Notes under the pieces: model-generated
Told to the model about the DNA's origin: nothing
Database searches by the model: none
Seen by the model: the letters and a program-made list of their open reading frames with translations, nothing else
Part shown: piece after piece, positions 11,203 to 23,142 of the stretch
How positions within the stretch are numbered: the first letter of the stretch is position 1
Layout: every line of letters starts with the position of its first letter
Made by a program: the position numbers and the translations under genes
NCBI GenBank assembly: GCA_023375675.1
Contig: JALQBC010000001.1
Coordinates: forward strand, 1-64,000
Direction of reading: 5' to 3'
From: Cytospora piceicola
Taxonomy: Eukaryota > Ascomycota > Sordariomycetes > Diaporthales > Cytosporaceae
DNA: 64,000 nucleotides

Positions 11203-14200
11203 CTGCTTTTTACCTTTATTAGAATGTTCGTGTTAGCTATAAAAAAGATAAGTAAGCCTTTTCCGAACTTTTTTTTAGTTCGGAACTAACTTTAAAAGTA
11301 AGGTAAGCTTATTAAAAAGATTCCTTACCTTAGTAGTCCTTTTTTTAAACGCTCTTTAAAAAAGTAGTAAGCTTAATATAAGCTAGCTACTTATATACGT
11401 ACTACTTATTTTAAGTTTTTAAACGTTTTTTACTAATTACTTTAAGTAGCTTATTATTTAGTCGGATAATAACGATAGTAATTTCGACGTTTACCGGGAT
11501 ATTTTTTATATTAGCTACTTTTACTTTACTTTCGCCGGCCGTTTAACCGGTATTTACTTCGATTAAGTTAACCTCGGTTATTTTATTTATTATATTCGGT
11601 ATATTTCGAAGTATAAATATAAGCCGGTCTTTAAGCTTACTATTTATATTATTACCGAACTTATTAAGCTTTTCGAAAAAGGTAATACGACTTTTAAAGC
11701 TATATTTACCGCTTATTTTTATATAAAAATACTACTTAGCGAAGTTAAAGATAAAAAAAACGAAAAAGATAAAAACGGCTTTTCCGCTTATAATAAGTAA
11801 AAGGAAAAAAAAAACGAAAAAAAAAAGTAAGATAAAGATAAGAACGAGAAACGCGTTATATTTAAATATAAGGTAAAAGAAGGCTTATATACTTTAATTA
11901 ACCTGCTCTTTTAAGTAAAAGTTTATATTTTAAGCTTTATAATACTAATAAAAGGTAATCTTTTTAAAATTAAAAGTCTTTTCTTATATTCGTTTTAAAT
12001 AATTATATAATATTATAAAGATTTAGTAATATTTTAAAGTACTCGAATTATATATTTAATAGGTTTTTTATAAGCTTATTAACCGGTATAAGCTTAGTTA
12101 ATATATATTATATATAAAATAAGCTTTTAATATACTTTTATTTAAGCTATATATTATAAATATTAATGTAATAGAGTTTTATAGTTATTTTTTTATTATC
12201 TTTAACAATTAGCTTAAGAGTTTACTAGTTATTATTATAAAGGTTTTATAAGCTCTTAATATTAAAAATTAAATTTCGGAATAGCTTTTTAATTATTATA
12301 AGCTTTTTTACTATATAACTATATTTAAAAGCTTTACTTTAATAGTTAACGTAGTTATAGTATTTTACTAAATAGCTTATTAATAAATAAACTTTTTATA
12401 AAGTATTATAATATACCTATAAAACGATCGTTTAAATTCTTTATTATTTATAAAAAAAGTATTTATTATAAAAATAAAGATTCTTTTTAATTATTTTTAT
12501 ACCGAATCGAAAGCGTATATAAGCTATAGAGATATAAAATATTTTATTCGATAGTATTTAAATACTTTAAGCCGGGATTTATTAAGAAGTAAGAAAACTA
12601 AGTAGAAAAAAAAGTTACGTTTACTTAGATTATTATCGTTAAGTATAAAAGTAATTTAATTTACTTTTAATACGTTTTAATCTACTTTTTTATTATTACT
12701 TTTTTATACTTTTTAAACGGTATAGATAGTAAAAAAATACTCGGAAATTTCTATTTTATTAACCTAAAACGTTTAATAATCTTTTCGATATAAAAATCGT
12801 AAGTAAGGTAAATATATTCCGCTACTTTATCTTTAATAATATAAACTTTTAAATATTATTCCGTTACTTTTTAAGCCTTTACTTTATATACTTATATAAG
12901 CTTATCGATTATTTTATAAGCTTTTTATTAGTTATATTTATAATAGATTATAAGGTAATCGTTTATATAAAATACTATAATAATAGTTTTATACTTATTT
13001 TAAAAAATAAATTACTTTTTTCTATTAAGTTTTAAACCGAGCTTTTTAAATATAAATATAAATTCTTTATACTATAGTAATAAAGCGTCTTATAGTTTAT
13101 ATAACGTGTTTAATAGCTATATATATTTTTTAAACTTTTTAAAATTATTTAAAAGCTTATAATAAACCGGTTTACTTTTAAGTAAAGCGTTTAAAAAAGC
13201 GTTTACTATATCGAATTACTTAATTTTAAGATTAAACTAAGTAATTATAATAATAATAATTCGAAACGACTATATAGCGAACGTAGCTATATAAGTACTT
13301 TAAAACGTATTAACCGGCTAAAGATTATTACGTATATATATTTATACTTTTTCGCGTTTTAAAAAGCTGTCTTTATTCTATTTATATATAAAAACCTATT
13401 TAAAAGAAAATAGCCGGCTATCGACTACGTTTTTATTTATCTTTTATTACGTTTTTTTTTATAATTAAAGTTTAAAATTTTAAGTATATAGTTTTTATAA
13501 AGAGCTTAGCTACCGGATAATTTTAAAGCTTTTTTTAATTATCTAGTAACGGTTTAATAAGCTTATCTCGGTATAAAAAAGAATAAATAAGTCTTATACT
13601 TTTATAAATAGCTAAATATTATTATACCGCTATAAATAAAACTATATATAACGTTTTATATATTCGGTTATTTTTATTTAAAGCTTTCTGTTAATTAGGT
13701 ATAAAGGTATTAAATAAAGTTAACTACCTATGTTTTTTTAAGACGTTAATTAGTTCGTTTTCGAAAAGTATTATTATAAAAGCTCTGTCGCGTTTTAATA
13801 AAAGCTTTTATTAGCGCCGGCTTACTTTTATTCTTAGTTTTTATTTTACTTATTAAAAGCGTTTAAACCGAAAAGATCTTACTTATAGTAGATTATTAAT
13901 ACGTATTATAATAGTATTACCGGTCGTTTTTTCGTTTAACGAAAGAAGTCGTATATTTATATCCGAGACTTCGTTATCTTTATATTAAAGGTTTTAAGTA
14001 TTCTGTTTATTATAAGCTAAGTTTTACTAGCCTTTTTTATTTAAAGCGAGTAGCTTATTACCTTCTATCGTTTTAAATAGTAGATTAAGTATATTTTTAA
14101 GGCTCGGTAGTTTTATTAATAATCGCTTACTTTTTACCTTTAAGCTTTCGAATAGCTTATTTAAAAGCTTAGTTTCTAGTAAGTATATTATAACGGCCTA

Positions 14201-17158
14201 CTTTTCGGAACTGTTAAAAATTTTAAATACTTTAATAACTAGAATTATATCTATTACTTTATTATCTATAATTTCGAGTAGTATATTTATACGTTCGAGT
14301 ATAATTAGACTATCGGCTTTTTTCTTTAACTTATAAAAAAGCTTTTTATCGAAAATAACGTTATATATAGTAATTACTTAGTCGATTATAAAGACTTAAA
14401 TTAAGTAAATATTAAACGTTTTAAAGCTTATTAAATAGCCGATATACGCTTTTAGTTATATTTTAAATAAACGTTTATTACGTTTTACTTTTCGGTTTTT
14501 AATTAAAGGATACGCTCGGTATCTATATATATATATATTTCTTTAATTAGAGTATAGGTTTACTATAAGCTTATAAACTCGGTAAAAAGTATATTAACAG
14601 AAATATTAAGCGAACTATACTTCGAATACTTTGTTTAAAAACGTTTACGTTCTTTTTTAGTAAAGAGATCGGTTATAAAGATATATAGCTACCGTACTTA
14701 TTTATAGCTATAGTTTTTTAAACAGATTAGCCGCGGTATATATTTTAATCGATTTAGTAATAACCTTTTTTTTTACGTGTTTACTACCTTTATTCGGCTT
14801 ATAAGTATAAGTCGGTATAAGCTCGAGTTCGATTTCTTTATATACGTATTACTTTATATAGTTAGTATTACTATATTTAAAAATTACCGCTTTTTCGTTA
14901 TTTTAATAGACCTTATAAACTGTAAGCTTATATTTAATCTTTATTATACTTTAAAACTCTTTAAACGTAGGAAATATATTTCTTTTACTTTTTAACGGAA
15001 GTGCTTTTACGTAAAGTACCTTTAAGAACTTGTCTTTAATTATTAGTAGTTAAGATAAGCCGTTTAGCTTATATAGGAAATTAAACAGATTTTAGTTAAT
15101 ATATTAAAACAGGCGTAATAAGTAGTTTTTAAAGACTTATTCTAATATTATATATAAGGTATACGCTATTACGTAGTATTTATACTTTATACGTTATATA
15201 CTATTAATTTTTACTTTTTATATAGCTTAAATTATTACTTTTAAAGCTTTTAGCTTTAAATACTTTAATTATAAGTATTAGAAATACTTTAAATCTTCTT
15301 TAATTAGTAAAGTCTACATGTTCTTTTTTTAGGTTACTATAAGTATTATATATATAATAATATTAACGTTACTTATCAGAATTACTATTTAGTTATTTAT
15401 ATAAGTAGAAAGAAGCTTATATTTAAAGAAAACTAGGTTATAATAGCGTATTAACTGCTTAACTACTATATTCTTATCGAATACTTTATACCGAAAGGTA
15501 TAGTTTAGTCTTATATACTATATATTAGCTTATTTTAAACGAGCTTTCGAAATAATATTAATATAAAAGCCTTTTATATATACGACGTTTTTAAAGACTA
15601 AGTCTTTTATATTAAGTCCCCGAGCTTTATTAAGAACGTTTTTAATTACTCGAGTCTTTTTAATAGTAATCGGAAAGGTAGTAATACTAGCTTTTACTAT
15701 ATTTTTAAGCTCGGCTTTTTAAACCGAGTCGAAAGAAAGCAGATTTATAGTATTAACTAAGTAAGAAGCTTTATAGTTATTAATTAAAATACTATATAAA
15801 AACTAGTAAGAAAAGGTGTAAATAGTTAAGTAAATATTTTATTTAATAAAAGTAAAGTATTTCCGGAAAAAGGTATTAATCTTTTTAAGATATATAAACT
15901 AACCTTATTCGGTTTTACTTTTATTTTTAATCTATCTTTTATTAAAAAGCCGTTTTTTAAATATAAACTAACTTATTTTTTTAAAACGCTTATATATTTC
16001 GTTTACTTATAAAGGCGTAAGTAAGCTTTTTCCGAGCTTTTAAACGAGCTTTAAAAAGCTTTTCGTTATTATTTTAAGCTTAATATAATTTTTAGGTTAT
16101 TATAGATATATTTAGCTATACGGATAAAGAACTTTCGGCCTATTATTATAAGATCTTTTTTAAAATACCTAATTTAAAAACGTAGTAAATATAACAGGTT
16201 TTTTAAAAAAGCGGTTAGTTTTTTTATAGCTAAAAATAATAAACTATATATTAAGCTACTTTAAAGTAAGTATAAGGTTATTTAGCTTATTATCTTTAAT
16301 AAAGTTTTATATAGTATAGCTAGCTTAATTTAAAACTATACGTTCGTTAACTATATTAATAAAGTCTTTAATAGTAAGTATATTATCTATATTTATTAAA
16401 TTATATATCTAGGTATAAAGAAATACTTAGTGTTATTAAGTATATTATTTAAAAAAGTCTTTCTTTTTTACTTTTATTATTTTAAATATTATCCGGTATT
16501 CTTTTATAACAGTTATTCTTACGTTCGAAAGAAAAGAGGCTAGATAATCTTTTAGTACTCGGATAACTTTTTAAAGTATAGTAGTACTTTATATAACGAT
16601 TTTAATTTAAGTAAAAGTAAACAGACTAACGTTTACTATATAGTTTACTTAGTTTTAAACTATAAAGTAACGGTTTAAAACGATCGAAGTAACTATATTA
16701 CTTATATTTTACTATTTTTAAAACTAATCGAGCTTTAAAACGGTTTTATTATAATTAAATTCTTTCGGCTTAACTAAAGCTATATCGTAAGTAGCTTAAT
16801 CGCTTTAGTTTTAGTTTTTAAGCTATTTAATATAGTTTATCTAAATAGCTGCTCTTTTAAAATTAAGTATACTTTTAAATATAGATTATATAAAAATATT
16901 AATTAAAGAGTTTAGCTAATTAGGCTTTTTAAAATCGACCTTCTTTTAAATACTGCGGAATATATAATAGAATTTAAGTTAAAAAAATTAAGTTAAGTAG
17001 CTTTTACGATCGTATAAAAGTACCGAGCTTATAAAAATAAATTTTAAGCTGTTAAAAGATATAATTAAAGTAATTATTTTATAAGAAAAGAGTATTTAAA
17101 CGACGAGAAAAAAGTGTTCCATAGATTTTTACTAAAAAGGTTTAAAAAGCCGGGTTTA

Positions 17159-17312
17159 TAACTAAATCGATTTAAAGTAAGGTATATCGAATAAAGCAAC
17201 TTAACTACTATTATATACTATTTATAATAGGCGTAAGAAGCTCCTTTATATAGACTATATCAGTAGCGAGCTCTATAATAGAGTAGGCCTAGATATGCCT
17301 AGATACGTGACA
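17159..17312. repeat. Right LTR
   Basis: About 154 bp ending ACGTGACA, followed by GTCTA. It is less mutated than the left copy, for example keeping CAGTAGCGAGCTC where the left has TAGTAGTAAGCTT. The left boundary is uncertain by a few bases because of a 4-bp length difference. Confidence 0.78.
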
Positions 17313-17317
17313 GTCTA

Positions 17318-17745
17318 TTTATAGGGTGAGAAGGAAAAGAAGAAGTGGTCTAGGATATGTTTATCTCCTTTTTTAGGTTACAGACACGCGGAAACCTAAC
17401 CATCTCGTGAGTTAAGCTCGCTAACATTAAAGCACCTGTTTACTTCTACCAGTTGAACGCATATTACCTTCATTGCCTAGATCGCACCCTCGGCACGAGT
17501 GTTAGAATAGCATGTTGTTCTCGATAGCAACTAATCCCTGACGTATTTTATGTTTAGCACCTCCCGCTTATTGCTGCCAAGTGGGCAGCTACTTATGTCA
17601 TTCTCTCACATCACTAGCTCTAACGGATCGCTGGCTATCCTTGCCGTTCGTATAGAAGCTTATTCTAATCAACAATAGCATTAAGCTGTAGTGTAAACTA
17701 TAGCTTATAAGGTTTCGCGAGAAGACCTACCCTAGGGTAGTTTTG
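17318..17745. other. Intergenic stretch downstream of the unrecognised gene
   Basis: Normal-GC sequence with no gene. The perfect 14-bp palindrome CTACCCTAGGGTAG occupies 17727-17740, six bases from the stop codon of the minus-strand gene. Confidence 0.5.
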
Positions 17746-18453
17746 CTACTTAACAATCTCGAAGACTGCGTCTTGGTTCTGTAACACGACGTCTAACTTT
17801 GGACCCTCTTCGTTCTCCTCTTCTCCCAGTACCCAGCCACCATCCCTGAGGAAGTCATCACTCGGTCGGTCCGACTCTTGTGAAGAATCTAGCAACCACG
17901 GATGAAACTTCTTATCGCGTAGATCACCGTTGAGATCTCCGAAACACCACCAGAGAACCTTCAAGAACCTCTTATTGGCACAGATTCGGAACTTTTCCCC
18001 AGGGACTAGATCGTCTTTCCTGTGGATACTGCCAGGATTGTCCGCATACTTGAAGACTCTATCCCAGTCCAAATGATGGGTGAAATTGATCTCAGACGAG
18101 TCTCCCGGAATGGTCGCGAACTGGATCCCTCGTTCTTTCAAGTCCAGTACATCGGTCCTCATCCTCTCGTTGATTCGGAGATGACCACCTAAGCGGATTT
18201 TGCGGCCTTCAGCGTCGTCGACGCCTTTGAGAGGTGCGAAAGCACCCCGGGCGAACATGTCGAGACCTTGTCCAGGCTCTATGACTTCGAAGACATTGCG
18301 GTAAAGCATGATAGTGATCGGTACTCCGGGCCTCGTCGACTCTGCTAATTTAACGTCAAGCCCCACGTCTAGTGTCGCTTGAGCGTCATGAAGAGAGAGG
18401 CTAGGTGACACTCTGAGGGAGACGTCCAACTTTACGTGGCTGTCCGTTGCCAT
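17746..18453 (-). CDS. Unrecognised protein, 235 aa, single exon
   Basis: A clean 708-bp open frame from an ATG (18453) to a stop at 17746, with normal codon use and no intron. I do not recognise a domain. The N-terminal half is rich in short hydrophobic/charged alternations (VKLDVSLRVSPSLSLHDAQA, PITIMLYRNVFEVIEPGQG) that suggest beta strands. The middle has WDRVFKYAD and a Trp-rich LKVLWWCFGDLNGDL, and the C terminus is acidic (LGEEENEEG). There is no signal peptide or clear membrane segment, so it is probably cytosolic. It looks like one of the many Pezizomycotina-specific families of unknown function. It sits between a dead retrotransposon and a secreted protease, with no obvious link to the metabolic cluster. 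Confidence 0.65.
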   Translation of the reverse strand: MATDSHVKLDVSLRVSPSLSLHDAQATLDVGLDVKLAESTRPGVPITIMLYRNVFEVIEPGQGLDMFARGAFAPLKGVDDAEGRKIRLGGHLRINERMRTDVLDLKERGIQFATIPGDSSEINFTHHLDWDRVFKYADNPGSIHRKDDLVPGEKFRICANKRFLKVLWWCFGDLNGDLRDKKFHPWLLDSSQESDRPSDDFLRDGGWVLGEEENEEGPKLDVVLQNQDAVFEIVK

Positions 18454-19529
18454 TTTGAAGGTTGGAATTCCCGAGAGGTTGCAGGAACGGCAATATAGGT
18501 GGTAGGTAAGTAATAACTGGTGGGGGCTGTTCCTTTTCTGGCTCCCTATGAGGATTTAAAGACAGCTAGAGCGAGATCTGAGCAATGTTTGTTGAAGAGT
18601 GGATGAAAAGAGGGTCGAACAATCATAGCGGCTCCAGATAGCACAAAGACCTCATGCAGTCAAGGGCAGCAGATCCCTTTAAGTTGATACATTTACGGAA
18701 ATGCACAGTAGCCAATTGTCGATCTCAGGGTGGGCCGTGGCTTGTAAAAGATTGATGAAAAATTACTGGAAGGACGAGTCGCATCATGTATCCGTCACCA
18801 GTCAGCAATGACGTCGATTCTTGCGGCTGAGGCTCACATGTTCCATATTTCAGAGCACGTTGGTTGCACAAGCTGCCTTGACACTTGGAAGGCAGCAACC
18901 TGTCGATCGCTTGAGCTGAAGCTGACTGTCGGCCATCTATATCCTTATTGAGTTAATGCACACTCAGCTTCATCGTAGGTAAGCTGACATGCAGAATATC
19001 TTTGTTTCACAACTGCGACCCATCTCCCACTTCGCCCATCCAGCTATTATGCGATGTTCACACAACCCGCGAGCCCTGGGGGCCATGACGAGAAATTCTG
19101 GCCCCTAAGGATTGACATAACATAATGCACACTCAGCCTTGTCGTAGGTAGGCTGACATCCAGAACATATTTGTTCCACAATAGCGATCCTTCTCCTACT
19201 TCGCCCGTCCAGCTGTCATGCGATGTTGAAACAACCTGCGCGCCCTAGGGGCTATGACGAGAACTGTTGGCCCCTAGGGCATTCAGAGCCTTTTAGTCAT
19301 GCTCACCGTGTACAATAAGATGTTGGCTACCGGATGTTCCACGTATTTGTATATATAAAAGGGAGCACGCAGAATCCAAATGAGCGTCGAGATACAGAGC
19401 AGATTCAAAAGAGTAAACCCGGGTCTCGATTTTGTCTCGCAACAACGGCGCAAGAAGTACATTTTCAAAGCACTCCTTCGTATCGTATCTGCAGTCCGAA
19501 CTTCTGAGCACTTCTCCTCAATCTCCATC
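18454..19529. other. Intergenic region with an imperfect 150-bp tandem repeat
   Basis: Two similar segments, about 18956-19108 and 19125-19279, each run from ATGCACACTCAGC through CCATCCAGCT- or CCGTCCAGCT-like sequence to GGCCCCTA. They differ by scattered substitutions rather than only C-to-T. The second ends about 250 bp before the metalloprotease ATG, so the duplication lies in its upstream region. A TATATAAA-like site at 19352-19359 could serve as the TATA box. Confidence 0.65.
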
Positions 19530-20579
19530 ATGTCTTTTATCACTGTGGCGGTCCTCTTCCTGGGTCTTAGTCTGACCAGTGCCTCTCCTACTGACAGGAA
19601 CGTCGGGATTACGATCAAACCACGCTACATACAAAGCATCATCGACTGCGGTGACAACGAAGCGAAAGTCGGGCAGGATTTCGCCGACGCAGCTGCTTTT
19701 GGGAACACGGCGTATGATGAAATCGATGAGGACAGCAATGCGTAAGAAACCACATATTCGGGAGCCCATATGGCTGTAATAACCGTGTGAGAACTGACGA
19801 TGGATTGCGCAACAGCTTCAAGCACTATTTTAGGACATCCGGCGACGGAAGAACCACAGATCTCGAAATGGCCCAACATATGTGGAGCGCAATAGGGTCC
19901 AACAACGACCCCACGAATTCGGCGTACACATTCACTGTGCGCTGTGCGGCCCAAGATGATGAGGAATGTGCCGACCGGTAGGTAGCACATGACCCGGCCT
20001 CTCTCCACCACAAATTCCACTGACTGGTAGCGGTATTATGCAGAACCACCGAGAGCTTCGCTATTACAGATGCTCAGCCGGAAGTCGACGGCACCCCCCG
20101 GCAGATCAAGATCTGCCCCAAGTACTTCACTGATGCCACTACCAAGCTGAGCACAACGTCTAAGGAGTACAAGATCAACCCAGGTCGCCGTGATAACTCC
20201 TGGTGCCAGCCCGGCAACAAGTTCAAGGACTTCTCGGTCGGTGGCATCACGCTTTTGCACGAGATGACACACCTTGATGCGTTGGCTGCGGCGGCCGCCT
20301 ATCCCAGTGTCCATGACGATGGCGGTGACTTCGATACGCATGCTACGGAGGATGTGGCGGGGGTCAATCCTCAGAATAATCCTCCTCTTCAGTCTCGAAA
20401 TTTGGCGCAGATCTGGCAGCAGGGGAAAGAGGGCGACTATGATGATCTTGTCGAGCCTTATCGTAATGCTGAGAGCATCGCTGATGCTGCTTTTGGTGAG
20501 TGACGCTGGGACATTAATAACGACTTGTGCGCAAAGGTTCGATACTAACCTTTTCTCAGAGGCTTATGCCTTCCGTTAG
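19530..20579 (+). CDS. Secreted zinc metalloprotease (HExxH), 289 aa, four exons
   Basis: Exons 19530-19741, 19792-19977, 20044-20495 and 20560-20579; all introns are GT-AG with consistent phase, and the last has a TACTAAC branch point. The N terminus MSFITVAVLFLGLSLTSASP is a signal peptide. The zinc motif HEMTH lies at residues 205-209 within LLHEMTHLDA. Downstream come acidic/His residues (DFDTHATEDVAG) and an NAESIADAAF...EAYAF ending, like fungal secreted lysine-specific or M35-type metallopeptidase families. Cysteines (C in VRCAAQ, DEECADR, KICPKY, SWCQPG) suggest disulfides. It probably degrades extracellular protein. The stop codon TAG falls inside the terminal hairpin of a repeat element, so the last three residues (AFR) and the 3' end are set by that insertion. 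Family level is sure to metalloprotease, less sure to subfamily. Confidence 0.85.
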
Positions 20580-21315
20580 GAAGGTTGATGTTTGTTTTAC
20601 AAGGCGGGCGAGCACAATAGAAAATTGTTGCCCTTGAGATTGTGCCACCTGTTTTTGATTCTGATTGGCTCTGAATTACAATCATGCTGATTCGCTACAG
20701 CACCCGTCTAGAGGATCTGATTGGCTGTGAAAAGCAGTGATTTTAACCGTCGAACGGCTAAGAGAACTAGAGATTGTAAGGTCTTTGAATGCCTGCCGGA
20801 AGGCTTACGGTCACTTTAAGGCCTAGATAAGGTCAGACTTACGATAAGGCTTCGAACTAAGATACACGCTCGAGTTTTAATCTGATTAAGACGTACTTAC
20901 CTAAATCTGAATCTGTAGAAAAAGGGCTATTAAACGGTATATTTAATTAAATCGTAGCCCTTAAGGTAGGCTTAGTATTAAAGCTAACAGTTCTAATTCT
21001 GTAGGTTCTTAAGGTTCTTAACCCGAACCCTAGCCTTTCCCTTCCTCTTTACTTACCTAGGCCTTTAGGTTTATACTAAGATGCACGCTCGAGTTTTAGT
21101 CCGATTAAATAAAACTAACCTAAATCTAAATCTGTAGAAAAAGGGCTATTAAACAGTATATTTAATTAAATCGTAGCCCTTAAGGTAGGCTTACTATTAA
21201 AGCTAATAGTTTTAATTCCTTACGTTTCTTAGGTTTCTTAGGTTCTTAACCCGAACCCTAGCCTTTCTCTCCTTTCTTCTTTACCGAAGGCTTATATAAG
21301 CCTTTAAATTCGAAT

Positions 21316-21357
<42 letters not shown>

Positions 21358-21387
21358 GGTAGGTAAGTAGGCTAGCTAGTTAACTAA

Positions 21388-21422
<35 letters not shown>

Positions 21423-21450
21423 TTAAGTAAGTAGGTAAGTAAGTAAGTAG

Positions 21451-21485
<35 letters not shown>

Positions 21486-22356
21486 GGTAAGTAAGTAGGT
21501 AAGTAAGTAAGTAAGTTAGTTAGTAAGTTAGTTAGTAAGTTAATTAGTAAGTTAGTTAGTAAGTTAGTTAGTAATTTAAATAGTAAGTTAGTTAGTAAGT
21601 TAGCTAGTAAGTAAATTCGCTATTAAATAAGTAAATAAGTAAGTAAGTAAGTAAGTAAGTTAGTTAGTTAGTTAGTAAGTTAGCTAGTACGTTAGTTAAT
21701 AGCTTAGCTAGTAAGTTAGCTAGTAAAGTAGTTAATAAAGTAGCTAGTAATTTAGTTATTTAATTATTAAGTTATTAATTAACTAAGTAACTAAGTAGGT
21801 TAGTTAATAAGTAAGTAAGTTAGCTAGTAAAGTAGTTAGTAAAGTAGCTAGTAATTTAAGTATTTACTATTTAAGTAAGTAAGTAAATAAGTAAGTAAGT
21901 AGGTAAGTAAGTATATAAGCTATTTAGTAAGTTAACTATTAACTAAGTAAGTAAGTAAGTAAGTAAGTAGGTAAGTAAGTTAGCTAGTAAGTTAGCTAGT
22001 AAGTAAATTAGCTATTAAGTAAGTAAATAAGTAAGTAAGTAAGTTATTTAGTAAGTTAGCTATTAAGTAAGTAAGTAAGTAAGTAGGTAGGTAGGTAAGT
22101 AAGTAAGTAGGTAAACTAGTACGGTAGCTAGTAAGTTAGCTAGTAAGTTAGCTAGTTAGTTAGCTAGATAATTATAAAGTAATTAAGTAACTAAGTAAGT
22201 AAGTAGGTAGCCTACCGTAGGTTAGTTAGTAAGTTAGTTACTAAGTTAGTTAGTAAGTAAATTCGCTATTAAATAAGTAAATAAGTAAGTAAATAGGTAG
22301 AGAAGTAAGTAAGTAAGTTAGTTAGTTAGTAAGTTAGCTATTAAGTAAGTAAGTAG

Positions 22357-22393
<37 letters not shown>

Positions 22394-22492
22394 TACATAA
22401 TTAAGTTAGCTAGTATATTAGATATTAAATTAATTAGTAAATAAGTAAATAAGTAAGTTATTTAGTAAGTTAGCTATTAAGTAAGTAAGTAG

Positions 22493-22525
<33 letters not shown>

Positions 22526-22632
22526 TAAATAATTAAGTTAGCTAGTATATTAGATATTAAATTAATTAGTAAATAAGTAAATAAGTAAGTAAGTAAGTTA
22601 TTTAGTAAGTTAGCTATTAAGTAAGTGAGTAG

Positions 22633-22665
<33 letters not shown>

Positions 22666-23111
22666 TAAATAATTAAGTTAGCTAGTATATTAGATATTAA
22701 ATTAATTAGTAAATAAGTAAATAAGTAAGTAGATAACTAAGTAAGTAGATATATAAGTAGGTTAGCTAATATATTAGCTAGTAAGGTAGCTAGTTAGTTA
22801 GCTATTTAATTATTAAGTAAGTAACTAAGTAAGTTAATTAATATATTAGCTAGTAAGGTAGCTACTAAGTTAGCTAGTTAGCTATTAAGTAAGTAAGTAA
22901 GTAGGTAAGTAAGTAAGTAGGTAAGTAAGTAAGTAAGTAAGTTAGTTAGTAAGTTAGTTAGTAAGTTAGCTAGTAAGTAACTTCGCTATTAAATAAGTAA
23001 ATAAGTAATTAAATAGGTAAGTAAGTAAGTAAGTAGGTAGGTAAGTAAGTAGGTAAGTAAGTAGATAAGTAAGTAAGTAGGTTAGCTAGTAAATTAGCTA
23101 TTAAATTAACT

Positions 23112-23142
<31 letters not shown>

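Larger units (their letters stand above)
10767..17312. mobile_element. RIP-degraded LTR retrotransposon with intact ends (6.5 kb)
   Basis: Two direct repeats of about 150 bp bound the element: left LTR 10767-10916, right LTR about 17159-17312. They align along their length and differ mostly by C/T and G/A changes. GTCTA stands immediately before the left LTR (10762-10766) and immediately after the right one (17313-17317), a 5-bp target-site duplication. The right LTR ends in ACGTGACA, which reads ACGTAATA in the left copy, fitting RIP. The 6.2-kb interior is too mutated to show gag or pol. I cannot tell gypsy from copia or give the orientation. An inverted repeat (TAGACGA...TCGTCTA) lies just inside the left LTR, near 10924-10945. 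Confidence 0.85.

Noticed and set aside
14777..14995. 72-codon open frame inside the retrotransposon
   Set aside because: An AT-rich chance frame in RIP-mutated DNA, with low-complexity I/F/Y/L composition.
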